From positions 101,574-165,573 of the forward strand of contig NZ_LMAU01000006.1 of the NCBI RefSeq assembly GCF_001441535.1: a stretch of DNA of 64,000 nucleotides, in the 5' to 3' direction. The notes below the pieces were generated by a model, which was not told the origin of the DNA, did no database searches, and worked only from the letters and a program-made list of their open reading frames with translations. The DNA is from Tsuneonella troitsensis. Its GTDB lineage: Bacteria; Pseudomonadota; Alphaproteobacteria; Sphingomonadales; Sphingomonadaceae. Shown here in pieces: positions 52,634 through 62,866 of this stretch; the stretch's first letter is position 1, and the number at the start of each line of letters is the position of its first letter. A program made the translations under genes and the position numbers.

Positions 52634-54126
52634 GCGACAAGGCCGTTCCGCCCCGCGTCGTCGTCCTGGGCGGCGGCAGCGCGGGGTGGATCACGGCGTG
52701 CCTCATCCACAAGGAGTGGGGCCATCGCGGCGGCTCCGTCACGCTGGTCGAAAGTCCCGAGATCGGCATTATCGGCGTGGGCGAAGGGTCGACGCCGCAA
52801 TTGAAGGCGTTGCTCGATCACCTCGGGATCGACGAGGCCGCGTTCATGACGGCCTGCGACGCGACCTACAAACTCGGTATCCGGTTCACGGGGTGGAGCG
52901 AGCGCCCCGGCTTCGAAAGCTACTTCCATCCGTTTCCCGGCCCGGTCGACCTGCACACCGAACCCGACTTCGTGGCCAACTGCGCGCTTGCCCGCCGCGG
53001 GTTCGAGGTCCCTGCGTTGCCCGACGACTGGTTCCTTGCGGCGCGTTTGGCCGACGGAAGGAAAAGCCCCATTCCGGGACCCGATTTTCCGTTCGGGCCG
53101 AGTTATGGCTATCACTTCGATGCCTACAAGCTCGGCGCATTCCTGCGCGATTGGGCGGTGCCGCGCGGGGTCGTCCACAAGGCGGCGAAGGTGGCCGAGG
53201 TCGCGCTCGATGGTGCTGGCGACGTCGCTGCACTGATGTGCGAAGGCGACGAGCGGATCGAGGGCGACGTTTTCGTCGACTGTTCGGGGTTCGCCGCGGT
53301 CATCGCCCAACGCGCGCTCGGCGGCCGGTTCATCCCGTTCGAGGAGAACCTGTTCAACGACCGGGCGGTGGTGATGCCGACGCCGCATTCCGCTCCGTAC
53401 CGTCCGCAGACTGACGCGGTCGCCATGTCGGCGGGGTGGCGCTGGTCGATCCCGCTCACGACCCGCGTCGGGAACGGCTATGTCTATTCGAGCAAGCATA
53501 TCTCGGACGAAGCGGCCGAAGCGGAATTGCGCGCGGCGTGCGGAAGCTCGGCGGACGCGCGGTTCCTGAAGATGCGCGTGGGCCGGATGGAGCACTCGTG
53601 GCACCGCAACTGCCTTGCCGCCGGGCTGTCGCAAGGGTTCATCGAGCCGCTGGAAGCCACCGCGCTCCACATCGTCATCTCGACCGCGCTGGAGTTCGTG
53701 CGTGCGTTCGAGCGAGGGGGATCTACCGGCGAACATCGCGATCGGTTCAACGCCGGTGCGGCAGCGCGATACGACGGCATCAGGGACTATATCGTAGCGC
53801 ATTACCGTATGAGCCAGCGGACCGACACGCCATATTGGACAGCGAACCGCACCAACCCCAACCTGTCGGACGAGCTGAAGGGCATGATCAACGCCTGGTT
53901 CACCCAGGCCGACATCGCGGTCGCGAACGCAGAAAGCTATACGGAACCGCCCTATTCGCCGATGAGCTGGCACGCGCTGTTCGCCGGCTACGGGACATTT
54001 CCCGACCCCGATAAGATGCGCGCTCTGCCGAACGGCGCGATCGGTGCGGACGCAGAAGCGATCGCGCGGATGCTGGATGCCTGTGTTCGCAACTTTCCAG
54101 CGCTTCCCACCCCGGATCCGCATTGA
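52630..54126 (+). CDS. Flavin-dependent halogenase-like protein 2
   Basis: 498 residues from the ATG at 52630, overlapping the GH97 stop (ATGA). Same family as the gene at 45599 but clearly diverged: FAD loop GGGSAGW (14-20), Lys81 (ATYKLGI), W-x-W-x-I-P at Trp270, Trp272 and Pro275, and GFIEPLEA (337-343). All key positions of active halogenases are retained. No signal peptide. The last gene of the rightward operon; two paralogues with intact motifs in one glycan locus suggest two substrates or a two-step modification, but nothing in the sequence names them. Confidence 0.9.
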   Translation: MSDKAVPPRVVVLGGGSAGWITACLIHKEWGHRGGSVTLVESPEIGIIGVGEGSTPQLKALLDHLGIDEAAFMTACDATYKLGIRFTGWSERPGFESYFHPFPGPVDLHTEPDFVANCALARRGFEVPALPDDWFLAARLADGRKSPIPGPDFPFGPSYGYHFDAYKLGAFLRDWAVPRGVVHKAAKVAEVALDGAGDVAALMCEGDERIEGDVFVDCSGFAAVIAQRALGGRFIPFEENLFNDRAVVMPTPHSAPYRPQTDAVAMSAGWRWSIPLTTRVGNGYVYSSKHISDEAAEAELRAACGSSADARFLKMRVGRMEHSWHRNCLAAGLSQGFIEPLEATALHIVISTALEFVRAFERGGSTGEHRDRFNAGAAARYDGIRDYIVAHYRMSQRTDTPYWTANRTNPNLSDELKGMINAWFTQADIAVANAESYTEPPYSPMSWHALFAGYGTFPDPDKMRALPNGAIGADAEAIARMLDACVRNFPALPTPDPH

Positions 54127-54231
54127 AGGTTAAGGGAGTTGCCGAAGATCGTTAGCCGGGTTAGTATTCCCGGGCGTACAGCAAACTGGCGCGGTCGCAT
54201 CCTGAAACTTCCATAGAGAGTTCACCGGACG

Positions 54232-54771
54232 ATGCGACGTTTCCTGACAGACGAGAGCGGTGCATCCGCTGCCGAGTATGCGCTCATCATCGCCCTGGTC
54301 GGTGTTGGTCTCGGCGGTGCAGCCTTCGCCCTTGGCAACAACATCACCGCCGCAATCGGCAACACCGCGAATGAAGTCTCCCTCACCAATGCGGGAGGTT
54401 CCAGTGGATCAGGTGGAGCCGGAACTGGCGGATCGTCCGGCGACTCGAGCTCAGGTGGCGGCACTGGCGGCGGATCGACCGGCAACGATGCGGGATCGGG
54501 CGGATCGGGGACCGGCGGGGACTCCTCGGGTGGCGGCACATCGGGTGGTGGTGATACCTCCGGCGGCGGCACATCGGGTGGCGGCGACACCTCAGGAGGC
54601 GGTACGTCGGGGGGTGGAACGTCCGGTGGCGATACATCGGGCGGCAGCGGGAACAACGGGAACGGCCAAGGCGGAAGCGGAGGCTCGGGCAGTGGCGGTG
54701 GTGGGGGCGGCGGCGGAACCCAGGTGCCGAAATGCACCGGCAAGAACCCGCCAAAGGGCTGCATCCCCTAA
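54232..54771 (+). CDS. Flp-type IVb pilin with Gly/Ser/Thr repeat tail
   Basis: 179 residues. The first 50 are a normal Flp pilin: short leader ending in Gly10, then ASAAEYALIIALVGVG with Glu15 and Tyr16 at positions 5 and 6 of the mature chain. Ordinary Flp pilins end near residue 60; here about 115 residues of Gly, Ser and Thr follow, including an 11-residue repeat (GGGTSGGGDTS, residues 100-136), and the chain ends GTQVPKCTGKNPPKGCIP with a Cys pair (168, 177) that could form a disulfide. No tad/cpa assembly genes are nearby. Probably a surface-exposed or pseudopilin-like protein; function unknown. Confidence 0.85.
   Translation: MRRFLTDESGASAAEYALIIALVGVGLGGAAFALGNNITAAIGNTANEVSLTNAGGSSGSGGAGTGGSSGDSSSGGGTGGGSTGNDAGSGGSGTGGDSSGGGTSGGGDTSGGGTSGGGDTSGGGTSGGGTSGGDTSGGSGNNGNGQGGSGGSGSGGGGGGGGTQVPKCTGKNPPKGCIP
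54529..54639 (+). repeat. 33-base tandem repeat in the pilin tail
   Basis: About three and a third copies of a 33-base unit encoding GGGTSGGGDTS; the first two copies are identical in protein but differ in synonymous codons, so the protein repeat appears to be kept by selection or the duplication is old. Confidence 0.7.
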
Positions 54772-54834
54772 GACAAACCATCCGCGGCAGTGATTGCTAG
54801 ACCACCGGATTTGTAGCCGAATATATAGGGATGA

Positions 54835-54910
<76 letters not shown>

Positions 54911-55008
54911 GTACCGTCAGCTTGGGGCGCCGTTCGCGGTGCCCCGAATCGTCGGGAGAGGCGCATATAGCGCCCCTTTCGCGGATGCCAAGTGCCAATG
55001 CGAGCGCG

Positions 55009-56124
55009 TCAGCCCAGGCCGCGCCGGCCCGCCTTGCTGTTCCAGCGATTGATCATCATCAGCGTGCCCAGGCAGATCATGTTGGTCATCATCGAGCTTC
55101 CGCCGTGGCTCATGAAGGGCAGCGGGATACCCACGACCGGCGCCAGGCCCATGACCATCATCAGATTGATCGCGACGTAGAAGAAGATCGTCGCCACCAT
55201 GCCGCCGGAGAGGAGCCGGGAAAAGCGGTCCTGCGAAGCGAGCGCGACGGACCAGCCCCAGCGCAGGATCAGGAAGAACACTCCGAGCACGAAGATCCCG
55301 CCCAGCAGGCCCCATTCCTCGGCCATCGTCGCGAAGACGAAATCGGTGTGCGGTTCCGGCAGGTAATTGAGATGGCTCTGCGAACCTTCGCCGAAACCCT
55401 TGCCGGTAACGCCGCCCGAACCGATCGCGATCTTCGATTGCGTGATGTGGTAACCGCTGCCCAGCGGATCGCTTTCAGGGTCGAGAAAGGTGAAAACGCG
55501 GCGTTGCTGGTAATCGTGCAGTCCGAAGAAGAACGCGAGCGGGGCAATGACCGCGGCAGCGACTGCTCCGCCGGCAAACCACTTTAGCGGAAGACCTGCG
55601 AGGAACATGACCACCGCGCCGCCGAACCCGATCGCCAGCGCCGTGCCCAGATCGGGCTGGGCGAGCACGAGGGCCATCGGCACGCCGATGATCACGCCCG
55701 CCGGAAAGAGCGAGCGCCATGTCGGGATCATGCCGGAGGGGAGGTCGCCGTAAAACCGTGCGAGGGCCAGAACCACCGCCGGTTTCATCAGTTCTGACGG
55801 CTGAAGGACGATGATCCCCAGGTCGATCCAGCGCTGTGCACCGCCACCGACAAAACCCAGTGCTTCGACGATGATGAGCAGGACGACGATGACGGCATAA
55901 CCCGGGTAGGCCACCATCCGCACTATATCTTTGGCGAACAGCGCCATCACGCTCGCCATCGTCAGGAAGACGGCGAAGCGGATCAGGTGTGACATCGCAA
56001 AGGTCGTGAAGTTCCCTGCTGCGGCAGAATCGAGCACAGCGGCCCCGAGCAGCACCAAGGCGATCAGCGGCGCGAGCATGGCCCACGGCTGGCGTGCGAT
56101 CGGCGCGGGGATGATCGAGCTCAT
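55009..56124 (-). CDS. rodA: Rod-shape SEDS glycosyltransferase RodA
   Basis: SEDS peptidoglycan polymerase that works with PBP2 in lateral wall growth. 371 residues with about ten membrane helices. Characteristic segments: RWIDLGIIVLQPSELMKPAVVL, LAQPDLGTALAIGFGG (the catalytic Asp region), and the C-terminal LPFMSHGGSSMMTNM. Its ATG overlaps the mrdA TGA. Last gene of the mreBCD-mrdA-rodA operon; it ends close to the tRNA-Lys gene. Confidence 0.96.
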   Translation of the reverse strand: MSSIIPAPIARQPWAMLAPLIALVLLGAAVLDSAAAGNFTTFAMSHLIRFAVFLTMASVMALFAKDIVRMVAYPGYAVIVVLLIIVEALGFVGGGAQRWIDLGIIVLQPSELMKPAVVLALARFYGDLPSGMIPTWRSLFPAGVIIGVPMALVLAQPDLGTALAIGFGGAVVMFLAGLPLKWFAGGAVAAAVIAPLAFFFGLHDYQQRRVFTFLDPESDPLGSGYHITQSKIAIGSGGVTGKGFGEGSQSHLNYLPEPHTDFVFATMAEEWGLLGGIFVLGVFFLILRWGWSVALASQDRFSRLLSGGMVATIFFYVAINLMMVMGLAPVVGIPLPFMSHGGSSMMTNMICLGTLMMINRWNSKAGRRGLG

Positions 56125-58235
56125 TGCGCGGCCGTCCCCGTGGTCGACCGAACCGGGGTGGGCGAGGGAGACGGTGTCGGCGAAGCGGACGCGTTAGTCC
56201 CGATCGGTTCCGGCGGCGGGGCGACTGCGCCCGTCTCCAGCGGCTGGGGTTTCGATTGCAGGGCGCGCGATTCGGCGTCGACACGGGCAAACACGTCCTC
56301 GACCCGGCGGGGCGCGCGACCGATGTTCTCGCCTGCCGCAGCCACGAACGAGGCATAGCGTGACTCCAGCCGCTGCTGTGCGGTGCCGCCCCACTGTTTC
56401 TCGAGAGCGTTGAGCGCTTCCATGCCCTTGGCAGGGTCGAACAGGAACGTCGTGACGTCGCGGGCGATCGGATAGGCCGCGCCTGATCCGCCGCCGTGCT
56501 CGATCACCACCGCTCCGGCGTAACGCGGATTGTCGAACGGCGCGAAGAAGATGAACAGCCCGTGGTCGCGATGCTTCCAGATGCCGCCCTTGCCGGACGA
56601 GATGTTGAGCCCCACGACCTGAGCCGTCCCGGTCTTGCCGGCCATCAGCACGTCGTCGATCGGCAGCTTGGCGCGGCCTGCGGTACCTGGCCCGTTGACC
56701 ACGTCGCTCATCGCCTTCTGGATGACCTCGACGTGATTGCCATGGAAATCCATCGATGGCGGCTGGGGCAGGCTCGGGTCGAGGATCATGCGCGGCAGCA
56801 ACTTGCGGCCGGTGGCCAAGCGCCCGGCCATGACCGCAAGCTGCAGCGGGTTCGCCAGCATGTACCCTTGGCCGATCGTCGCGTTGACGGTGTCGTAAGG
56901 TTGCCACGGCTGCCCGTATTTCTTCATTTTCCAAGCGGGATCCGGCACCGTGCCGTAAAACTGGCTCAGGACGGGCAGGGGGTATTCCTCACCCATGCCG
57001 CAACGCTTCGCCATGGGCGCGATCACGTCCATCCCGAGCTGCTGGGCGAAGTGATAGAAATAGACGTCGCACGACTGGTAAATGGCCTTGGCCATGTCCA
57101 CGGTGCCGTGGCCGCGCCGCTGCCAGCAATGGAACACGCGGTTGCCCACGCGCAGGCCGCCGGGGCAGCCGACGGTTGCGGTCGGGCTTAGCCCCGCCTC
57201 GAGAAACGCCATCGCGACCATCGGCTTCACCGTCGAACCGGGGGGATAAAGTCCCTTCAGCACCTTGTTGCGCAGCGGCACGCGCTCGTCCTGGCTGAGC
57301 ATCGAGTATTCGACGCGGCCGATACCGTCGGAAAAGCTGTTCGGATCGAAGCTGGGCATCGATGCCATGCACAACAAATCGCCGGTGCGGCAATCCATCA
57401 CCACGACCGAACCCGATTCCGTTCCGATCCGGCGCGCGGCATAGTCCTGCAGCGGTCCGTCTATGGTCAGCTGCAGCGGCTTGCCTTGAACGTCCTCTCG
57501 CGTGGCGAGGTCGCGCACCATCCGGCCCGATGCGGTGACTTCCACCCGCCGGGCGCCCGGAATGCCGCGCAGGCGCTGCTCGAACTGCTTTTCGACCCCG
57601 TCCTTGCCGATCTTGTATCCCGGCGTGATCAGGATGGGATTGCGATCCTTTTCGTATTCCTCCGCGTTGGCGGGGCCGACGAAGCCGATCAGATGGCCGA
57701 CTGAAGGTCCTGTCGGATAAAAGCGCGAGAAGCCGCGCTGCGGGACGACGCCCGGCAGGTCCGGTAGTCGCACGCTGACGGCGGCGAATTGATCGTAATT
57801 GAGCCCGCTCGCAACCTCGATCGGCTGGAAGCCGCGCGCCGACTCTATCTTGTCGTGCAGGTCGCGGACTTTCTCGGGAGTGAGGCCAAGTATCGGCGCG
57901 AGCGTGGCGATCTCCCGCTTGGGATCGGGCATCCGGTCCGGAATGATGTCGACGCGAAAGTCCGCCTTGTTGGAGGCGAGGGGGGCACCGTTACGATCGA
58001 GGATCCATCCGCGGCGCGGCGGTATAAGCGACAGGTTGACCCGGTTGCTCTCGGCCTCGGTGCGATACTTTTCGTTCTCGAAAATCGACAGATACGCCAT
58101 TCGCCCGGCGAGCAGCAGCCCGATACCGCCCTGGACCGCGCCGATGACGAAACTGCGCCGCTCGAAGCTGGCGCCCAATGTTGCCGGACTGACGATCGGC
58201 CGAGCGCGACGCGCACGGCGGCGGCGGAGGCCCAT
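56121..58235 (-). CDS. mrdA: Penicillin-binding protein 2
   Basis: Transpeptidase partner of RodA in cell elongation. 704 residues from the ATG at 58235: one N-terminal membrane helix (FVIGAVQGGIGLLLAGRMAYL), a dimerisation/pedestal domain with PPRRGWILDRNGAPLASN, and a transpeptidase domain with active Ser in GSTVKPMVAM, SCD in QSCDVYFYHF, and GKTGTAQVV. The C-terminus has an unusual Pro/Ser/Thr-rich tail (PIGTNASASPTPSPSPTPV). The frame is open much further upstream, but that region is mreD in another frame. Start and the mreD stop share one base. Confidence 0.96.
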   Translation of the reverse strand: MGLRRRRARRARPIVSPATLGASFERRSFVIGAVQGGIGLLLAGRMAYLSIFENEKYRTEAESNRVNLSLIPPRRGWILDRNGAPLASNKADFRVDIIPDRMPDPKREIATLAPILGLTPEKVRDLHDKIESARGFQPIEVASGLNYDQFAAVSVRLPDLPGVVPQRGFSRFYPTGPSVGHLIGFVGPANAEEYEKDRNPILITPGYKIGKDGVEKQFEQRLRGIPGARRVEVTASGRMVRDLATREDVQGKPLQLTIDGPLQDYAARRIGTESGSVVVMDCRTGDLLCMASMPSFDPNSFSDGIGRVEYSMLSQDERVPLRNKVLKGLYPPGSTVKPMVAMAFLEAGLSPTATVGCPGGLRVGNRVFHCWQRRGHGTVDMAKAIYQSCDVYFYHFAQQLGMDVIAPMAKRCGMGEEYPLPVLSQFYGTVPDPAWKMKKYGQPWQPYDTVNATIGQGYMLANPLQLAVMAGRLATGRKLLPRMILDPSLPQPPSMDFHGNHVEVIQKAMSDVVNGPGTAGRAKLPIDDVLMAGKTGTAQVVGLNISSGKGGIWKHRDHGLFIFFAPFDNPRYAGAVVIEHGGGSGAAYPIARDVTTFLFDPAKGMEALNALEKQWGGTAQQRLESRYASFVAAAGENIGRAPRRVEDVFARVDAESRALQSKPQPLETGAVAPPPEPIGTNASASPTPSPSPTPVRSTTGTAAQ

Positions 58236-58792
58236 CAGTCGAGGCCTCTGACGCGAGCGAGCCGGAACCGGTCCAGCCCCGAGACGAATCGGGACAGAAT
58301 TGGAATGAGCGCCAGGGTGAGAACGACCTGCGGAACGAGGACCGCGAACATCGTCAGTCCCAGCTTTCCTCCGGAGAAGAGCGCCGCGATCATCAGGTAC
58401 CCGGTCGCCAGCAGGCCCGACACTGCCCAGTCCTGAAAGAACCCGCGCCATGGGAACCGGGTTTCTAGGATTTCGATCGCGATCATGGTGGCGGACCATA
58501 GCATTATGGCGCTGCCGAATGGCTGGCCGCTGAACATGTCGTCGACCAGGCCGAGCGGGAAACCCGCCCAGACGGGGAAGAGGCCTGGGCGGACGAGCCG
58601 CCAGGACAGCAGCATGAGGAAGCCGAGCGGCGGCACAAGGGGCACGGCGCTTGCGACTGGCAACAGGGCGACAAGCGATCCGAGTACGATCGAAAGCCAC
58701 GGGACGAGATAGGCCCGTACCGGCGAGTGCGTGCGATTGATCTTCGAACCGTAGCGGTCGCTGCGCGCCTTGTTCGAAAGCTCCGCGATCAT
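58235..58792 (-). CDS. mreD: Rod-shape protein MreD
   Basis: Inner-membrane component of the elongation complex. 185 residues from the ATG at 58792, overlapping the mreC stop (ATGA). Five to six membrane helices, with VPWLSIVLGSLVALLPV, FPLGLVDDMFSGQPFGSAIMLW and FQDWAVSGLLATGYLMIAAL, the conserved DxxxG segment of MreD being GLVDDMFSG. Position between mreC and mrdA supports the call. Confidence 0.93.
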   Translation of the reverse strand: MIAELSNKARSDRYGSKINRTHSPVRAYLVPWLSIVLGSLVALLPVASAVPLVPPLGFLMLLSWRLVRPGLFPVWAGFPLGLVDDMFSGQPFGSAIMLWSATMIAIEILETRFPWRGFFQDWAVSGLLATGYLMIAALFSGGKLGLTMFAVLVPQVVLTLALIPILSRFVSGLDRFRLARVRGLD

Positions 58793-59679
58793 TCGCCGAC
58801 CACTTCGTCGACAGGGGTCTGTGCCGCTTCGACGGCGCGCGGCTGCCAGATCGGTTCGACCGAGACGAAGTCCGTCGCCGCCGGGTCGCTGATGACGGCC
58901 GCGATGGCGCCATCGTTCGTGACCTCCTGGACAATGGCGACAGCGATCCCCGGACGGTAGTACCCGCCGGCACCGCTGGTAACGAAGACGTCGCCCTTCT
59001 TCAGGGGATTGATGCCAAGGTTGATCAGGCGGATGCGAAGCTTCCCGTCGCCCCGACCTTCGGCGAAGGCGACCACTTCGTCCTTCGACCGACGTACGGG
59101 GATCACGCTTTCGGTATCGGCCAGAAGGAGCACGCGCGAGCTGTCGTTGCCTACTTCCAGAACGCGCCCCACGATGCCGCGCGGACTGCGCACCGGCATT
59201 CCCACGCCCACGCCCTGGTCGCGGCCCGCGCCCAGGTAGGCGAAACGCCGCGTGCTCGAAGCCGTCGAACCGATCAGCCTCGCCACCGCGACGGGCTTCG
59301 TTTCCGATTCGCTGAACCCCATGAGCGACTTCAGTCGCGCGTTCTCGGTCTTGACGGCCTCGGCCTCTTTCAGGCGAATGCGGGCGAGTTCGACTTCTTT
59401 GCGCAGCGCGGCGTTTTGCGCTCCCGCGGCCAGATATCCCGAAATCGAATCGAACAGCCCCTGGCTTTCGGTCCGCGCGACGGCGCTCGCGCCGCCAACC
59501 GGAGCCACTGCGTCGGTGGCGGTGCTCCGCAGGCCCGCAAAGGTATCCGGTCGCCACAGGGATACGCCGAGCAGCACTGCGCCCAGCGCAGCGCCGACCG
59601 CAGCGAGCACGTAGCCCGTGAACTGTCCGTATTGCGCCCTGCGCGAATGCCCGGAGCGCCGTGAGGAATTCGGCGCCAT
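58789..59679 (-). CDS. mreC: Rod-shape-determining protein MreC
   Basis: Bitopic periplasmic protein linking MreB to the wall synthases. 296 residues: one N-terminal membrane helix (YVLAAVGAALGAVLLGVSLW), a coiled coil (YLAAGAQNAALRKEVELARIRLKEAEAVKTENARLK region, about 68-105), and the beta domain with RRFAYLGAGRDQGVGVGMPV, GIVGRVLEVGNDSSRVLLLAD and VFVTSGAGGYYRPGI. Starts 13 bases after the mreB stop. Confidence 0.96.
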   Translation of the reverse strand: MAPNSSRRSGHSRRAQYGQFTGYVLAAVGAALGAVLLGVSLWRPDTFAGLRSTATDAVAPVGGASAVARTESQGLFDSISGYLAAGAQNAALRKEVELARIRLKEAEAVKTENARLKSLMGFSESETKPVAVARLIGSTASSTRRFAYLGAGRDQGVGVGMPVRSPRGIVGRVLEVGNDSSRVLLLADTESVIPVRRSKDEVVAFAEGRGDGKLRIRLINLGINPLKKGDVFVTSGAGGYYRPGIAVAIVQEVTNDGAIAAVISDPAATDFVSVEPIWQPRAVEAAQTPVDEVVGE

Positions 59680-59692
59680 CTCAATAAACCCT

Positions 59693-60880
<1,188 letters not shown>

Positions 60881-60928
60881 TCATCGGATCGCCTCGAAAT
60901 TACGACGCTTGGGCGCTAGTCGCATCGG

Positions 60929-62743
60929 ATGGCCGAAATTCGTCGCCTGCCGGAAGCTCTCGTCAACCGCATTGCCGCGGGCGAAGTGGTCGAACGTCCG
61001 GCGGCCGCGCTCAAGGAACTGGTCGAAAACGCGATCGACGCGGGCGCCACGCGGATCGCCATCACGCTTGCCGAGGGCGGTCTCGACCGGATTGAGGTGA
61101 CCGACGACGGCTGCGGCATGACGCCGGACGACATGGCCCTCGCGCTGGAACGGCACGCGACATCGAAGTTGCCCGGCGAATCGATCGAGCTCGTCGACAC
61201 ACTCGGATTCCGAGGCGAGGCGCTGCCGAGCATCGCCAGCGTCGCGACGTTCACGCTGGAAAGCCGTGTGCGCGGCGCGTCGCAGGGTTGGCGCCGGGTG
61301 GTCGATCACGGCGTGCTGGTCGAGGAAGGACCCGCAGCGCTGCCGCCGGGCACGCGGGTGCGGGTGGAGCATCTGTTCGCGAAGGTGCCCGCGCGCCGCA
61401 AGTTCCTGCGCTCGGCTCGCAGCGAGTATGCCGCGTGCCTCGACGTAGTGCGCCGTCTGGCGATGGCGCGTCCCGAGATCGGCTACACGCTCGATCATGC
61501 GGGACGCACGATCCTGTCGCTACAACCGAGGCAGGACCTGGCCGATCGCGTCGCGCAAGTCGTCGCACGCGAGCTGAAGGACAACGGGGTGGCTATCGAT
61601 ATCGAGCGTCCGACGCCCGGCGGGTCGATGCGGCTGGGCGGCGTGGCCGGATTGCCGACCTACAACCGCGGGGTCGCGGACCACCAGTATCTTTTCGTCA
61701 ACGGCAGGCCGGTCAAGGACCGGCTTCTGGTTGGCGCGGTGCGCGGCGCCTATTCCGACATGCTCGCGCGCGACCGGCACGCCGTGCTTGCCCTGTTCCT
61801 CGAGCTGCCCCCCGAAGAGGTGGACGTCAACGTCCATCCGGCCAAGACCGAGGTGCGTTTCCGCGACGCGGCGGCAGTGCGCGGTTTCATCGTCTCGGGG
61901 CTGCGGCAGGCGCTCGGCACCGGCGACCGGCGCAGCGCGCAGGCGCCCGATGCCGGCGCGATGGGCCGCTGGACCCGCGAACCGACCGGTGAACGGCCTG
62001 CGCCCGCGCTCGCGTCGATTTTCGCGGGACGGGACTGGTCGAAGCCTTCGGCGTCGGTCCGCGAAGCCTCGCAAGTCTGGCGCGCGCACGAGGCGGACGT
62101 TCTTGCCGCCCCGCAGGGCAGGGCGGAGGAAGCCGAGGCGCTGCCCGAAAGTGCCGAGGACTATCCCCTCGGCGTCGCACGCGGACAGGTGGCGCAGACC
62201 TATATTGTGGCAGAGGCGGCGGATGGGCTCGTCATCGTCGATCAGCACGCCGCGCACGAGCGGCTGGTACTGGAACGATTGCGCGCCGCCGGGGCGGGCG
62301 ATGCGACCGCCCGGCCGCAGGCGCTGCTGATCCCCGATGTCGTCGAGATGGACGAAGTCGATTGCGACCGGCTGGAAGGCGCGGCCGACAAGCTCGCCGA
62401 ACTCGGCCTTGCAATCGAACGCTTCGGTCCTGCGGCGATGCTGGTGCGCAGCCTGCCGCACGCGCTTGCGAAGGCGGACCCGGCCAAGCTGCTCCGCGAT
62501 ATCGCCGACGACATTGCTCGCCACGGCGAAGCGCTCCTGCTGGGCGAGAAACTCGACCTCGTGCTCGCGACGATGGCCTGCCACGGCTCGGTTCGCGCGG
62601 GGCGGACGCTTTCGGTGACGGAAATGAACGCGCTGCTGCGCGAGATGGAACGGACCCCGCGCTCGGGCCAGTGCAACCACGGACGGCCCACGTGGGTGAA
62701 GCTCTCGATGGCAGACGTCGAGAAGCTTTTCGGAAGGAAGTGA
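60929..62743 (+). CDS. mutL: DNA mismatch repair protein MutL
   Basis: ATPase that couples mismatch recognition by MutS to strand incision. 604 residues. The GHKL ATPase motifs are present: ELVENAIDAGATRI, VTDDGCGMTPDDM and DTLGFRGEALPSI. The C-terminal domain carries the endonuclease motif DQHAx2Ex4E (VDQHAAHERLVLERL), so this MutL probably nicks DNA itself, in keeping with lack of MutH in alphaproteobacteria. A conserved CxH/GRPTW segment (CNHGRPTW) near the end belongs to the zinc site. Divergent from mreB. Confidence 0.97.
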   Translation: MAEIRRLPEALVNRIAAGEVVERPAAALKELVENAIDAGATRIAITLAEGGLDRIEVTDDGCGMTPDDMALALERHATSKLPGESIELVDTLGFRGEALPSIASVATFTLESRVRGASQGWRRVVDHGVLVEEGPAALPPGTRVRVEHLFAKVPARRKFLRSARSEYAACLDVVRRLAMARPEIGYTLDHAGRTILSLQPRQDLADRVAQVVARELKDNGVAIDIERPTPGGSMRLGGVAGLPTYNRGVADHQYLFVNGRPVKDRLLVGAVRGAYSDMLARDRHAVLALFLELPPEEVDVNVHPAKTEVRFRDAAAVRGFIVSGLRQALGTGDRRSAQAPDAGAMGRWTREPTGERPAPALASIFAGRDWSKPSASVREASQVWRAHEADVLAAPQGRAEEAEALPESAEDYPLGVARGQVAQTYIVAEAADGLVIVDQHAAHERLVLERLRAAGAGDATARPQALLIPDVVEMDEVDCDRLEGAADKLAELGLAIERFGPAAMLVRSLPHALAKADPAKLLRDIADDIARHGEALLLGEKLDLVLATMACHGSVRAGRTLSVTEMNALLREMERTPRSGQCNHGRPTWVKLSMADVEKLFGRK

Positions 62744-62770
62744 GAGGCTGGCGTGATTTCCGCGCCGTCC

Positions 62771-62834
62771 GAATGTCTACAAGGTTTTCCTGAAAGCGGA
62801 CTGTCAGCAAACGACCCCATTGCGGACATTAGCC
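62771..62834 (+). repeat. Degenerate intergenic repeat, copy 1
   Basis: Contains GAAAGCGGACTGTCAGC (62792-62808) and GCGGACATTAGCC (62822-62834), two versions of a GCGGAC-N-T-AGC motif. It resembles a widespread sphingomonad intergenic element with GCGGACATT ends and matches, in inverse orientation, the sequence at 63979-63996. Confidence 0.45.
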
Positions 62835-62866
62835 AGACTCCGCCAGCGACGGGCGGGATGCTGTTC

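Noticed and set aside
54529..54639. CRISPR-like short repeats
   Set aside because: The repeats are contiguous codons of the pilin tail without unique spacers.
56121..58973. 950-codon reading of the mrdA frame including mreD
   Set aside because: The upstream 246 codons are mreD read in the wrong frame; ATG at 58235 gives the normal PBP2 N-terminus.
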